Shown here in pieces: positions 12,463-24,600 of a DNA stretch of 64,000 bases. The position numbers and the translations under genes were made by a program. The notes beneath the pieces are model-generated. The model searched no databases. It was not told the DNA's origin and was given only the letters and a program-made list of their open reading frames with translations. The first letter of the stretch is position 1, and every line of letters starts with the position of its first letter. The DNA comes from Datura wrightii (Eukaryota > Streptophyta > Magnoliopsida > Solanales > Solanaceae): positions 71,016,001-71,080,000 of the forward strand of contig JASDFA010000001.1 of assembly GCA_035772735.1 (NCBI GenBank), read 5' to 3'.

Positions 12463-14199
12463 AACTTGTTATCAGAGCAGGTCGTATCCCAGGGAGTCTG
12501 CAATCCGTGCTAAGTAGAGTCTTGTCTATGGATGTGTTGTGCACCACATACTATAGGCAGGAGGCTGCAAGTCATGATAGGATGGTTACTCTTTCCTCTT
12601 CTCAGATCGTTCTATAGAGCAAAGTTGTATAGGGTTAAGTCCCTATGTTTTCCTTGTTATATCTGTCTAGGGTAATGTTTGATATAAGACAGACACCAAC
12701 CAGTTGCAAGATAACTACAGTGGCAGGAGAGGTATCATTAAGATGCCACAGTTGGGAGATAGTCAGCCTAAGGACGGGAGCGGACGTCCTTGATCTCCCT
12801 AATACTCTCCCGAGGTACCAGGAACCTCGCACTGTGATACATCTACCAGCACCGTCTCCAGTTCATTTTTATAATCTCAGAGTAGAAAGTCAAGAGTATA
12901 GCGTATATATAAGTCGATTTATCTATTATATATACAAGATCTAGTCAAGACGACAGTTAATATTAGATTGCCTGATGGATGTGAGAAAGAGAGGGAAATG
13001 CAGGATTCCCACCTCCATCCTTTCGAATGTTGTACAGTTCCATATTCCCATTTCATTGCGGTAAGAAAAGGCTATTCCTACCTCATGGTTTTGTTTCCAG
13101 TATAGCAAAGGGCGTAAGAATTGAGGCGATGTTGGCCGGAGTAAATAGTAAGCGAAGGTTGGATTTGTTGCCTCCATAAAGTGTTAAAAAATAGTAGGGA
13201 CCCCCAATATTATATAAATTGCCTAGACCTTCACGGTAATAAGTCAGAAGAGCGGGTAAGACTACCAGCTTACTCGAAGTGTGTGTAAGAAATCCATCAG
13301 TGATAAACTCCCAGTAATAGTCAAGTTCAAGTCAAAAAAAGGCTGAATCTGCCGTAGCATGCTAATGACGGCAGGATATGCCTGCAAGATAATGGTTATG
13401 ATCTTAGTTTGTGATGTCGAAAGACAGGGAGGTCATATGAATAAAATGGGTATGACTGCAGGCCAGAAGAAGTATAGGCCGAAACCTGGCCTGTAACTTT
13501 ATTGACAGTGTAGGGTAAGTACCATGAACCCCAGAGTTCTTGAAGGAAGGTAAGGGGAAAAGCATGAATACCATACTTTGGGGGAAATTAGAATCACCTC
13601 CAGGTTTATAGAACATTGCATATGGAGGACTAAGCCTTGGGCTAACAGTTAAGAGACAGTAAGGTTGTAGCCTAGAATGTTGCGATACGCCCGCCTAAGG
13701 GGAAGGTAAAAGAGTACCAACATGGAGATTCTAATCTAGCGCAACCTAGAAACAAGGCCCAGCAGATAGTTACGGGCCTTCAATATAATAACAAGCAAGG
13801 TCACAAGGTCCGGATGTTGACCTCACATTCCAAGGGTGGCGAAACTTCAAATAGCAGACTATAGCTAAGGTGCATGTGTTCGTTGCTCCCAGAATTTAAC
13901 AAAAATGCAATAAAATGGTATGAGAGGGCAGGAGATATGATTAAATTATAGAAGTAGAGCCCCAGTGACAGGCCAGAAAAGGTGAAATAACAGGAACTGA
14001 GTTATCCAATATAAGAGATGGTCGTGTCTGCAAGGGAGTGGAGAGTAATTAATATGAATACAGTCATAGGGTTACCTCACACCAGGTGTAGCCTGACCTT
14101 ATTTGAGTCAGTATAATAAGCCCAATGAGGTTAATTCGTGTCGTGCCTCGCCAGATGAAATTATGTCGCCATTAAGACTTATGTCAGGTTAAATACCCC
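12463..14199 (+). other. D internal region without recognisable coding
   Basis: The first 190 bases match the leaders of Tekay1 and Tekay2 (for example GGATGTGTTGTGCACCACAT near 12531). The rest holds no long ORF and no protein motif I can name. Parts (for example near 13500-13600) are similar to 50020-50170 on the minus strand inside Tekay2, so this is a shared, decayed internal region and not random sequence. Confidence 0.65.
12467..12478 (+). other. D primer binding site (initiator tRNA-Met type)
   Basis: TGTTATCAGAGC lies four bases after the LTR end. It differs from the usual TGGTATCAGAGC at one base. Confidence 0.85.
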
Positions 14200-14668
14200 A
14201 AAAGTAGATGGAGTGCGTGGAGCCTCAGTGTTTGATAAACTCAGACAGAGGGGCGCAATCTACGACTAAATTTTAGGAAAGGATGTTAGAACAGACGGTG
14301 ACATATGTTAATGTGAGCATGGTTCCTCGTACCCCAACTGGTGGCTAAGTAGAATATACAACTCAGACTCTCGAGGACCACTATAAATGGAAGTGGAAGC
14401 CTTTGGGATGATAACTTCAGGCAGATAGAGCAAACCTAGACATGTTAAAATGGGTAGAAGAAACAAGTAAAGCAGTCAAAGACATCCAAATCGCTGAGGA
14501 GCTAGCTTATGAAGAAGCTCCAGTAGCCATACTAGATCGGCAGATCCGCAGACTAAGAACTAAAGATGTTGCTTCCGTTAAAGTGTTATAGTGGAATAAG
14601 AACCGAGAGGAGATGACCTGGGAAGCAGAAGACGATATGAAAGCCAAATATCCTTAGTTATTTCAGAC
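14200..14668 (+). pseudogene. D integrase and chromodomain remnants
   Basis: Near 14230-14265 the frame reads SDRGAQ, the second catalytic box of the integrase. At about 14491-14668 it reads ELAYEEAPVAILDRQIRRL, then KDVASVKVL, a stop, and EEMTWEAEDDM: the C-terminal chromodomain-like tail, very close to the Tekay1 tail. Between them the sequence is scrambled. Only fragments survive. Confidence 0.75.
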
Positions 14669-14893
14669 TTAGTCAGATTGTGCAGCTAGAGGTATGTTGT
14701 TGTTGTTGTTTCATAAGTTCCATTATATACATGTATATGTGAGATAATTGACTTCAGTCTATTGTGAAGTACCTGTATTGGACTTTTCTGCATTTCAGGT
14801 TCTTTTTTGGATAGTCCATCTTACAGGGGAGACTCTACCGAAATATTTCCAGAATAAGTAATTGCAAGGTTAAGGTTCTTGCAAGCAGAAGTT

Positions 14894-14929
14894 AACATTC
14901 GAGGACGAATGTTCTTAAGGGGGGGAGGA
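14894..14929 (+). other. Hairpin and polypurine tract before the D 3' LTR
   Basis: AACATTCG-AGGA-CGAATGTT (14894-14913) is a perfect 8-bp stem with a 4-base loop. The polypurine tract AAGGGGGGGAGGA (14917-14929) abuts the LTR start at 14930. The tract primes plus-strand DNA. The hairpin recurs in Tekay1 and Tekay2. Confidence 0.85.
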
Positions 14930-17900
14930 TGTTACACCCCGTAAGTTTCTAATGTTTAGTCGGCCTATTCGTATGTTGGTTGAGAGTTTTAGAGTGCCAT
15001 ACGTACGAGGAAAGTGCCCGGGGAAAGGTCAAATGAGTGCCAAGTCGGGATTTCGTGGGAGGAGGCCGAACCAAGCTGCCCAGAGGGGAAAAGTGGCACG
15101 GAGCTGCTCCTCCATGTTAGCAAACGTGGCACGGAGCAGAATCAGTGCATTGGCCAGTGTTCCACGTTGCTTTGTATGCTGCTTCAAGTATATATAGGCA
15201 TCACCCTTAGATTTCATGTTATTTGTCAAGTAAACCACGACCAGCAGAGGTGAGGATGAGGGAGAACATTTAGTTTTCATCCGATTACACCGCTAAATGC
15301 CGTAAAAATATAAATTAACTCCGGGTATTAAAGTATAAGGATACAGAGAGCATCGCCGCGGAGTTATTTTCGTAAAATACGCCCGACAAATCATCGTCCC
15401 GCTGAGCCTAAGTTGATGGAATTGTTTCAAACTAGTGTAAATACGATCACGTGCCTAAAGTAAGTATTTCTCCCTTCTAGATTCCTGAGAAATTACGAGT
15501 TTTCAATAATCTTTCAATAGGTTGAAATATAATTACTATATATATATAAAGTTATCTTTTTCTTCGAATTCAATAACGAAGTTAGCCCTATTCTTCCGTT
15601 AATATGATTACAGTTGAGAAGGGAAGTTGAATACGAGCTGATACTCATCAGGTAGTCAGAAAACGATGAACGAGGTATGTAAGGCTTAACTCTCGGCAAG
15701 TATCCTTATCGTACAGTGTTACGACTTATGTTTTCAAATAGAAATAATGATCTCAGATGCTGCAGACGGTTGCTACCGTTAGATTGTAATTCTATATGTT
15801 GTAACTAGTTGTTATTGATATACATATATAAATATCAGATATGTTGCGAGTAACTGCTAATAGGGATTAAAATTACATAAATTCTGGTTAGCTGCTAGAA
15901 AACATATACAGATCGTACTGCAGGACCCCTCGCTAAAAGGGAGCAGGTTAAATGTGATTCACGTATGACGCTATAGAAACGCTTTTAGTTCTCAGTTTAT
16001 TGTGATGGTAGACTTATATGATTGTTGCTAGGCCTAGACTTCAGAAGCTCGTAAGAGTTATTGGCCTGAATCAGTTGATTAAACAGTATGGGCACAGTTA
16101 GGCGGTCTAACAACCAGCTGGCGCCTATATTGGCAGGAAAGCATCCCTAGAGGTCATTGACGTTATCGTATCTTTCAAAACCAGAAATAGAGACAGAATA
16201 GGCATATTCTAGAGTTAGCAACACCAGGGTTGTCCAGTGTATTGAGTGATCGTCCACCATCCCTTTAGCCTTATCAGTGATTGTCAATCCTAGTCGACTT
16301 AATAGTTATCACGTAGGATGCCCAGCAGGCCAGCCCAGTCATCCTAGTCAGATAAACCCATGGGTACCCTAAGGAGGGGTCTACATCAGTAGTCAGTGGC
16401 GGGACAGCACCCTAGCCGGTTCTTGTACAAAGTGCCAGGAGAGGGTCAGTATATATAGAATTGCCTATAAGATTGAGAATTGCCTATAAGATTGAGAATT
16501 GCCCAGAACAGTAATATAGATCTGAGTGGATTCAGACAAGGCTTAAAGAGTCACTAGCACTCTGCTAGTACAGTTTTAACCACAAGTTAAGGAGATCGGT
16601 AAGCTCCCTATGAAGGACCAGGGTGCCAATCGCATAGAAGAAAGTTCGACCAAGCCCAGCCTTGTATAGTTGTTTAATTGGAAGAATAAAGTAGTTAGCT
16701 ATCCGCAACCCCACAGTTATTCATGAGTTATAGATGTCCAAGTAGGACATTCAGAGTATTGTTAGGCCACTTCAGACCTCACTCTATTCATCCCAAACTA
16801 TTAGAGATCATGATCACTATCAGGATCCTCTGATCAAATACGGGTGCATGGCGTGCCTGCAGACAGCCATACAGATTATCCTAGAAGCGAGTAGCGTTAG
16901 CGTTAGGCCCTGAAGTCTAGATACATTCTCTTTATATAGATAGATTGATGTGTAAGTTTTAGCACCTGGGTTGGGGTTTCCCTCAGTTAGAAGCCTTCCA
17001 TGATCGCCCCAGGGTTAATAGCTGTGTCGCCACCTGCCAGGGGCGAGGATACGTCACTCTACGGAGCGTGCATGCCGTCCGCAAGGGACGAAGATGGGGA
17101 TACAGATCCTCATATGCCGTTGTTGGCCTTATTCACACCCACGCCGAGCGTTTACGCCCGGGGTGTATATATCAGGAGTCCTCCGGACTCAGACACAGCT
17201 ACAGTTCAGGGGCCAACCGGGCCCAGTTGTAGACCCAGGGGATCAGTGGGTTGGCTACAGTACTAGTAGAGTTGTAGACACCTGAGTAGGGGTATATAGA
17301 TTGAGATGTGCTCGCCTGGACTTATGAGGACCTGAACGAGTTATTCCGTGCTGATTGTACCTCCCGGCTTATGGGGGCGAGGTGGGGTTCTTGTATGAAT
17401 TCTTGTCTGCTAGCTGTAGTGTATAAATGTGTAAATATGCAGTCTTAGCTTATGTACATGTAGTGTCAGTTAGATGCATATTACGAATCAGTAGGCATAC
17501 AAGTTAATCTTTCGGATCTTATTTTTATTTACTTCTAGTCTATTCAGCTTATTTATTGCCTTACATATTCGGTACATATTGTACTGACGCCCTCTTCTGG
17601 GGCTCTGCATTACTTGCCTACAGGTACAGATAGACGAGGAGCAGGTCCCTCGTAGTTTCAGTCAGCCGTACAGAACCGTTAGCTCCCTTCTTCTGGGGCT
17701 TGTGTGATAGAAGTTTATTCCTTTTGTTTGTACAATATGGGTAGTTCGTGGCCCTGTCCTGACCATCTTATTACTCCTAGAGGCTTGCAGATTGTGTTAC
17801 TTCCCTGTGGCTAGATAATATCGACCGTGTGGGGCCCATATGTGCTTTAGATGATGTGTGTTGGCCATGTGGGGCCCTGTTTAGCTGTTGATTGGCGGCA

Positions 17901-18141
17901 TTGTCGGCCCGCATAGAACTCCCTATGATTGTTTGTCTGTGGTTAGCTGTTTACTTTCACAAGGGCGATAGCCCTTGTTGGCCGGGGATTGTATTTACAG
18001 CCGCTATATAGCCCGTTGTTTTCTTGATTCCAGAGTTAAAGTCATCCCTGCACCAAAGGTTCTTAGACTCAGTTAGCTCAGCAGTTCAGGTCCTAGTAGG
18101 GCACCAGGTGCCAGTCATGCCTCCCAAGGTGGGGCGTGACA
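14930..18141 (+). repeat. D right (3') LTR, 3212 bp
   Basis: It runs from TGTTACACCCC to GGGGCGTGACA. It keeps a 164-bp segment (15886-16049) missing from the left LTR and has a 19-bp tandem duplication at about 16463-16500. The palindrome array is at about 15055-15170, the TATA box at 15189-15196, and the hairpin chain at about 17030-17190. Its 15790-16950 part is homologous to internal sequence of Tekay2. Confidence 0.93.
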
Positions 18142-19858
18142 TTCAAAACATTCATAACATGAACATAATTGTAATCATAATAGAAGATATTTGCTTAACA
18201 TGACTTGAGACATCATACATAATTATAACATGCATAAATCATGAGGAACAGTGGGAGATTCTCTTAATCAACATACTCCATATGAGCACACATGAAGCCC
18301 GACTTGTAACCCTAGTCGGGAGGGTGTCCGAACCTTGCAAAGAGAAGGACCATGAGAGTGTGATATCACCATGAAAAGGGACATTTGAGCCAGGGACTAA
18401 CATGAAAGGGGTCCCAACATACCTACTGTGGAACGTAGTTCACGAGATCGGGGGCTTAACCTGAGTCCCGAACCTACTCGGTGTTCGATACTACTCCCAA
18501 AACATACATAGTGCATATAATACATACATGTGTTCATGGGCTATTCAAATTATGATAATCATAAACATGCTCGAACATATGTGAACTATCCATGACATGA
18601 GGCCCGTGAGTCGGCCAAAAACATATTCATTATTAGTAAAATTCATACATACTTGTAGATCATGCATATAGCTTGAATTTCATAAAATCATAATGAATAA
18701 CATAATAAATTCATAATGTAAAATATAATTCATGCTGGACTTGTCAAAAACATCGATGGAAAAATATATCATAATTGGATTCACTATGGTGCATGCATAA
18801 TTAAGCTTAATTTCTTAGAAATTCGAAATCAATAATATTATAATCAATTTAAATCTCAAAAGATGATCAATGTATGTAGATTATGATAAGATTTCAAAAT
18901 TTCAAAATCCATAATTAAATAGTTAGGTTTTACATAAGTCAAATACAAAACCTCATGAGTTTTTGATAAATATTAAGTAAAATCATAGAGTAGGGGCATG
19001 GGTGTGGAAGAATTCACCCATTGATGGCCTTACATACCTGGAATTATCAAATTCTAACTCTCCTTAGAAGCTCAAGAATGAAATTGGAAGAATTGAAGAG
19101 AAAAACGTAAAATCCCCTTAGATCACCTTTCAATATCCTTGCATGCATGAATGAGAGTTTAGAATAGGCCATTCTCTTAAAAACCCAGCTTTTCCAAACC
19201 AAAACGACGTAGTTTAGGGCCTCATGTCGTGAAAAAGTCAAAATTATCCTTAATGAACCTACCCTGAAATCTGGCCGGATGGAAGCAACGAACAGCACCA
19301 ATGGGTCGTTGGAACCAACGACGACCTGTCGTGTCCCTCGTCGTATGCACTGCTGAAGATCTACTTTCGGATCCATTAGACGGACGGACAGGACGACTCT
19401 TCCTACCAACCAACGGTTTGTTACATCATATGTGGTTTGCTCATGGGCCTTGGCATCTTATCTTCTAGCGCGCCACTCCACGACTTGTCACAACAAACGA
19501 CGAGTCATTGTTTCCCTTCTGTCAAGCCCACTGGAAACCTTATCCTCCAACAACGAGCACAACCAATGACTCATTATTTCTCCTGACGGGTCGGTGGAGA
19601 CCCGTCATGGCCCACCTGAAGAACCCAACTACTTCCAATGACTGCTAACAATGACTAGTTGTTTCCCACAACGAGTCGTCATGTCACCCATTGTCTGCAC
19701 TATCACCCAGCCTAATCCCAACAAACGACTCATTACAATGACTCGTGGTTTGATACCACGAGTCTTACCTTGGCTCGTCCTAGGAGATTTTTCCCATTTT
19801 CTGCAGTTTTCAACTTTTCACTTTCGGGTCTATTCCTACGCATTTCTGGGGTATTACA
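18142..19858 (-). repeat. E1 right LTR, second part (with the D duplication)
   Basis: This continues the E1 LTR from 7985 after the second TTCAA and ends GGGGTATTACA. On the minus strand it is the 5' edge (TGTAATACCCC). The stretch 19290-19760 is rich in ACGACT/AGTCGT words, the E1 version of the promoter-proximal palindromes. The rest is A/T-rich with no coding signal. Confidence 0.85.
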
Positions 19859-21170
19859 AGCAACTACCTACAACCCGTACCATAAGCCATGGGGAGCTTT
19901 AGTGATTCTTAAAGACTTGGCAGAATTCTAGATGTAACAAGCAATTACGAGTTGTAGGAGCAAGGTACGAGGCGTACCACAACACTGGTACAAAACTTCT
20001 GAAGATGTCAAAGTTCTCAGGGCCAATCCACGGATGGATTGTACGATTCATAGGACCATGGTACGAGTCGTACCAGTTGCCAACACTTAGTTAATTCTTT
20101 AGTAGCCAAGGAACATACTGAGAGTAAAGTATGACCTGTACAATCCTGCTACGGGTAGTATGACCAATCGTAGGACGAGTCGGTGCCAGATATGAAAATT
20201 TCCTTGTTAGCTAAGGAAAAGGTTTCTGATGTCTGTATAAATACCTTTTATGTTTTTTTAGTAGGAAGAGAGATTAGTAGACGTGTGATTAGATTGAGAG
20301 AAGATTTTTAATGAATTGTTTGTGAATTATTATCAATTTTTGGAGAGCAATTCTTGAGATCAACACTTTGTTTTATCAATTGTTGTTGATTTTGTTCATC
20401 AATATTCAAAGAAGGTTTTCTTCCAATTAATATTGTAACTAATTAATTATGTGTTTGTCTATGAATACTAATTACAATTTTTCAATGATGAGAGGCTAAA
20501 ACCTCCACTACTAGGCTTGTGGGAACCATGGTGGATTAACGAAATAGGATTATACAAAGTGATTCAAAACCAAATCTAAACGCTTGTATTGTATTCTCTT
20601 CATCTTTAAAGATTTCTTAATGGTGCGCAACGTTAGGACTTGCCTGAATTACTTTCTTATTCCTAGAGAGGTAGAGATTAGAAAATGAGAATTACAACAA
20701 AGCCTTAATTTTTATGATCATTGTATGACTTGAGCTGCGGTTGCAAGAAAGCTAATTTGGGACATATTGATAACAGTTAGTTTGAAATCGCTTATGAGAC
20801 CTGACCCGGTATTGAGTATAGTCATCCAATAGGGTGAACCAGTTGTTTGGATAAACCCTAGTTATCAGTTCTACAATTAAACATTGAGATTGATCACGCA
20901 TGTATACCCAAAGTAGTTATGAACCCATGGGGAACACTTACCATAGTTATTTACAAATCTTGATAACGACCACAATTGCGATTTTGTTTTATTATTGTTT
21001 TTTTCTTTAGTTCCCCAATTTGGAGATAACTTACCAACAAGTTTAAGTACCGCAATTAGTCTAGTTCTTACCTTATTCCCTTTGGGTTTGAACCCAACCT
21101 CTTTGTTGGATTCTTTGTTGACAATGTCCACTTAATACTTTGTAAGGAAGTGTGAGTTTAAGCATTATCA
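19859..21170 (+). repeat. A+: 3' part of an Athila-like LTR, plus strand
   Basis: It is homologous in inverted orientation to the LTR at 21941-23482: it shares the TATA region (GTATAAATA near 20235), the block around 20561-20700, and the 3' end GCATTATCA. The 5' part is cut off by E1. GGTACGAGTCGTACC-like words fill 19960-20180 before the TATA box. It is inserted in the RT of A- and probably a solo LTR. Its left edge is outside the window, so no duplication can be checked. Confidence 0.75.
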
Positions 21171-21830
21171 GGTACCACTATGATCCCACCTTTCTTTGGC
21201 ACACAATATATTGGATTCACCCACTTGCTATCTGCAATGAGGTAAACTACACCAATGTCAAGCCACTTGATAATCTCTTTCTTCACCACGTCTTGCATAG
21301 GTAGGTTCAGTCATCGCTGATGCTCTATAATTGGTACATAATTTGGCTCAAGTTGAATTTTGTGGGTGCATATGCCTGGAGGGATCCCGATGATGTCCGT
21401 AATGGTCCAACCAATTGCCTTTTTATACTTTTTAATACTGCAACCAGGGTCTCCACTTGCCAGTATGTCAAGTATTCTGCAATAATTACTGGCAAGGTGT
21501 TGTTCTCTCCCAAGAATGCATATCTTAGATGTGGAGGTAATGCCTTAAGTTCCAGGATTGGTGGTATCTCAACTGATGGTTTTACTGGAGGAGTTGCACG
21601 GTTCTTGAAGTCAAGGTCTAACTTATTTGGCCTGAAGTTATATGACCCCATTCCTTCTAGGGCATTTACCAACTCTGTGTACCCCAGTACTTTATCTCTC
21701 TCATAATTTATTAAGAAGGCTGCTAGTGTATCAATACTCATCATCTCTCCCAAGGACACTAGCAGCCTCTTATTTTCCATCTGGGTGTTCACACAGGTGG
21801 TTCTTGAGATGAGCTTCCCTGTTGTAGCCT
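21171..21830 (-). pseudogene. A- Athila-type pol remnant (protease-RT linker and RT start)
   Basis: On the minus strand the 155-residue frame 21792-21325 reads KKLDLDF-like (NKLDLDFKNRATPP), then EIPPILELKALPPHLRYAFL and GENNTLPVII, the segment that joins protease to RT in Athila/Tat pol. It continues in 21316-21171 with QDVVKKEIIKWLD and DSKWVNPIYCVPKKGG, the RT start, after a TGA that fits CGA to TGA. Gag and most of the protease are missing between the primer site and this frame, so a large deletion precedes it. The RT is broken at 21170 by the A+ LTR. Confidence 0.85.
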
Positions 21831-21918
21831 GAATAAATTACAAACCAAAATAAAAACGTAAATAAGAAAATAATAACTAAAAGTTAAACACAACAATTAC
21901 TCTAATCCTAAGCTGTAT

Positions 21919-21936
21919 TCCCCGACAATGGCGCCG
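21919..21936 (-). other. A- primer binding site, tRNA-Asp type
   Basis: The minus strand reads CGGCGCCATTGTCGGGGA, 15 of 18 bases matching TGGCGCCGTTGCCGGGGA, the complement of the plant tRNA-Asp 3' end used by Athila-type elements. It lies four bases from the LTR end. Confidence 0.8.
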
Positions 21937-21940
21937 TTTT

Positions 21941-23482
21941 TGATAACGCTCAAATCACACTCCTGTAAAAGTATGACGCGGACATTGTCAATATATAACC
22001 CAACAAAGGTTGGAGTCAATCCCGGAAGGAATATGGTCAAGATATAGAATAACACCAGTATTTAAGCTTTTAAGTTTGTTATCTCGTAGAGAGGGTTTCG
22101 TAAGAGCAAATATGTAACAATGCTGAGAATTGATTATTGTTTATCGAGTTTATATGAATAACTAGGGTAAGTGTTCCCCATGGATTCATAACTACTTAGG
22201 GTTTTACACTTGTGATCTATCCCAATGCTTACTTGTAAAACTGATAACAAGGGTTCATCCAAACGACTGGTTCGCCTCTATTGGATGACTACACTCAATC
22301 ACCGGATTAGGTCTCATAAGTGATTTCATTTCAATCATGATCAATTTATTCGAAATTAACTATCCTGCGACCACAACTCAAGTCATTCAATGACCTATAA
22401 ATATCAAGGCTTTATTATAATTTTTTTCCTCATCTCTACTTCTCTAGATACAAGAAAGTAAAGAATTCGGGAAAATCCTAACGTTGTGCTCCGTTATGAA
22501 ACATTAAAAATAAAGAGAATACAATACAAGCATTTAACATTGGTTTAGAATCACTTTGTGCAACCTTGGTTCGTTAATTTTTCATGGTTCCTACAATCCT
22601 AGTTGTGGAGGTTTTAGCATCCAATGGTTGTAAGAGAATTATAAGCACTCATAGACAAAAACATAATTTAGAACTTACAAAGATGATTGGAAGAAAATCC
22701 ACTTGGTTATTGCAAGAATTAAGGAAGAACACTTCAAGAACAATGAGAAAATCAATTCAAGAAAGTCTCCCCTAGATTGTTCTCAATAATCCCCAGAACT
22801 TGAATAGAAAATCAACAAGAATTATTTTTCTCCAAATTAGATTTTCTCTTATCGAAAATAACCTAAAAGTATTTATACAAATATTTAGAACCCTTTCTTA
22901 AGTAAACAAGGAAAAATGTTGAACTGTCGCCGGCTTCACTTACGACCCATAACTGGATTGTATGTGTCATACTTTTACTCATACAATGCTTGGCAACTTC
23001 TGATTTTGATTAAGTGTTAGAAGTTGGTACAATTCATATCATAAACTTAGGAGTCGTACTATCTTGTCGTGGTTTGATCTTGAGAGTTCTGACATCTTCT
23101 GAATATTTTCACAGGTGGCTTGGTATGACTCGTACCTACATCCTATGATTCATTACTTCCACTTATACATTGAGATCTACCATTCTTCAATTCTTCTGAA
23201 GTTTACCACGGCTCGTTGGTACGGGTCTTAGGTAGATATCACGATTCGTGGTGACTACCTGTACCTGGAGATTTGTTCTGTGCAACATCTTCTGAACTTT
23301 TTTGTGACTGCTATGGTATTGCTCATACCATAGTCATACTTCGCCTTTTCCTCAAACAAATGTTCTATACTTTTTCACGACACTCAATACGACTCATACC
23401 AGGATGGTACGGCTCGTACTGAGGTCCGTACTTATCCCTTTTTATGTATTTTGTCCTTCTTTTGCACATTTCAACTCCAACA
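21941..23482 (-). repeat. A- 5' LTR, Athila-like, 1542 bp
   Basis: On the minus strand it runs from TGTTGGAGTTG to GCGTTATCA beside the primer site. A TATA box (GTATAAATAC) is near 22868-22877. Between it and the LTR start (22925-23430) there are many words such as TACGACTCATACC and GGTACGGCTCGTAC. It forms an inverted pair with 19859-21170. Confidence 0.8.
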
Positions 23483-24600
23483 TCTATCTTCCCTGAAAAC
23501 AAAGTAAAAGTGCATCATATCCATATAAACACACCTAAGTCCATGCTTATTTTTTCTATTTTAAGCATCGAAAGTGTTGTAAACCCACTACACATCAGTG
23601 ACCAAATATACATGAGGGCTTGAAGCCCAAGGTTTGGGGATGGAAAAATAAAATGTGATGTAGGCAAAAGCCTACGTTTGGGGGTGTGCATAAAAGAAAA
23701 AAGCGAAGTGAGCTTCAATGTGAGGTAACACCAATTGCTTGATGTAAAAACAAAATAGTTAATTGAAAAATCTATGACCAAAAGAAGAAAGAAATGAATT
23801 GAATGATGCTATCTCTTATAAAGAAGAGGCTTGATGAAAAAAATTGAAGGTGTTAAAAGGGTGGCTCTTTTTGGGAAAATTTGAATTGTGAAAGAAGAGG
23901 AGAGATAAGTAGAGTTGACTCACTATGTGTAAGCGGGATGTTTGATGCATATCCCAAAGGCATTAGGAAGGTGCTAGTCACTATAGCTAAATGTTGTCCT
24001 ACCCTCACCCCTAGCCTTCATTATGACCCCCAAGTACTGAGTGATCCTGAGTGTAGAAACTCTACATTAGTGGCGAGTTACATGAAGGGAAAATCTATGG
24101 TTCTATATGTACGCACTTGAATATCTTTGAGAGAGTGAGTGTTTTGCATCATCTCATAATCCCTATATGTGAATTATATGTATGTGATTGGGATTCTCTA
24201 TTTTTGTGAGTGGCATTACTTCCTCGGAGTAAATGCTAAAATTGTGCTTTCAATTGAGAGGTATGAATACTACAAGTTCTGCAGTGAACTTCTAGCCAAA
24301 CCTTGAATGTTGAATGCCAATGACTTGAGATGCTTGTTGATCTTAATTTGATTGTATATGTCCCCTGTTTTGGATCGAAAGAACGAAAATTATATTTTCC
24401 AAGTGTTGTGGTGATATTGATTGAATTTATGTAACTGTTTGGGTCTTTTTAATTTTTGAGTCTATATGTGATTTTTGGGGTTGACTTAAGTTTTAGTGGT
24501 CTTATGTGCAACACTCATGATGAGATATGCTTATTTCATTTCCCGTTATGAGTGAATACTTTACTTTAGGACAAACAATGGTTCAAGTTTGGGGGTTTAT
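23483..24600 (+). other. 3' internal region of Athila-like element A2, no coding seen
   Basis: There is no protein motif here. Three purine runs (TTTGGGGATGG near 23632, GTTTGGGGGTGTGC near 23676, AAGTTTGGGGG at 24585-24595) resemble the repeated tracts upstream of Athila 3' LTRs. The segment with GTCCTACCCTCACCCCTAGC (23995-24014) resembles a stretch common in that region. The 79-residue frame at 23881 looks fortuitous. Confidence 0.6.

Larger units (their letters stand above)
7986..18141 (+). mobile_element. Element D: Tekay-like chromovirus, coding region decayed
   Basis: This is a plus-strand element with LTRs 7986-12462 (interrupted) and 14930-18141, primer site at 12467, polypurine tract at 14917, and a TTCAA duplication. 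Ends are TGTTACACCCC and GGGGCGTGACA. The 2.47-kb internal region keeps only small integrase and chromodomain remnants. The two LTRs differ by a 164-bp gap (15886-16049 is absent from the left copy), a 19-bp tandem duplication at about 16463-16500 in the right copy, and a solo LTR in the left copy. D is younger than E1 and older than the Tat solo LTR in it. Confidence 0.92.
1..19858 (-). mobile_element. Element E1: Tekay/Del-like chromovirus, degenerate, left LTR outside the window
   Basis: A minus-strand Ty3/gypsy element is read from its right (5') LTR at 19858 down to position 1. The order on the minus strand is LTR, primer site, gag, CCHC knuckle, protease, RT, RNase H, integrase, chromodomain-like tail. 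At 2-20 there is a degenerate copy of the hairpin that sits just before the polypurine tract in the sister elements, so the missing 3' LTR probably starts within a few tens of bases left of the window. Two insertions interrupt it: solo LTR S1 (1799-4232) and element D (7986-18141). Every ORF carries stops or frameshifts, so E1 cannot be autonomous now. Right flank is AGCAA. Confidence 0.85.

Noticed and set aside
13404..13616. 70-residue minus-strand frame in D
   Set aside because: It is in decayed internal sequence and not conserved in the homologous part of Tekay2.
21320..21706. 128-residue plus-strand frame
   Set aside because: It is antisense to the Athila pol remnant, which has clear conserved blocks.
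23881..24120. 79-residue plus-strand frame in the A2 3' region
   Set aside because: No conserved motif. The DNA resembles the non-coding 3' region of Athila elements.
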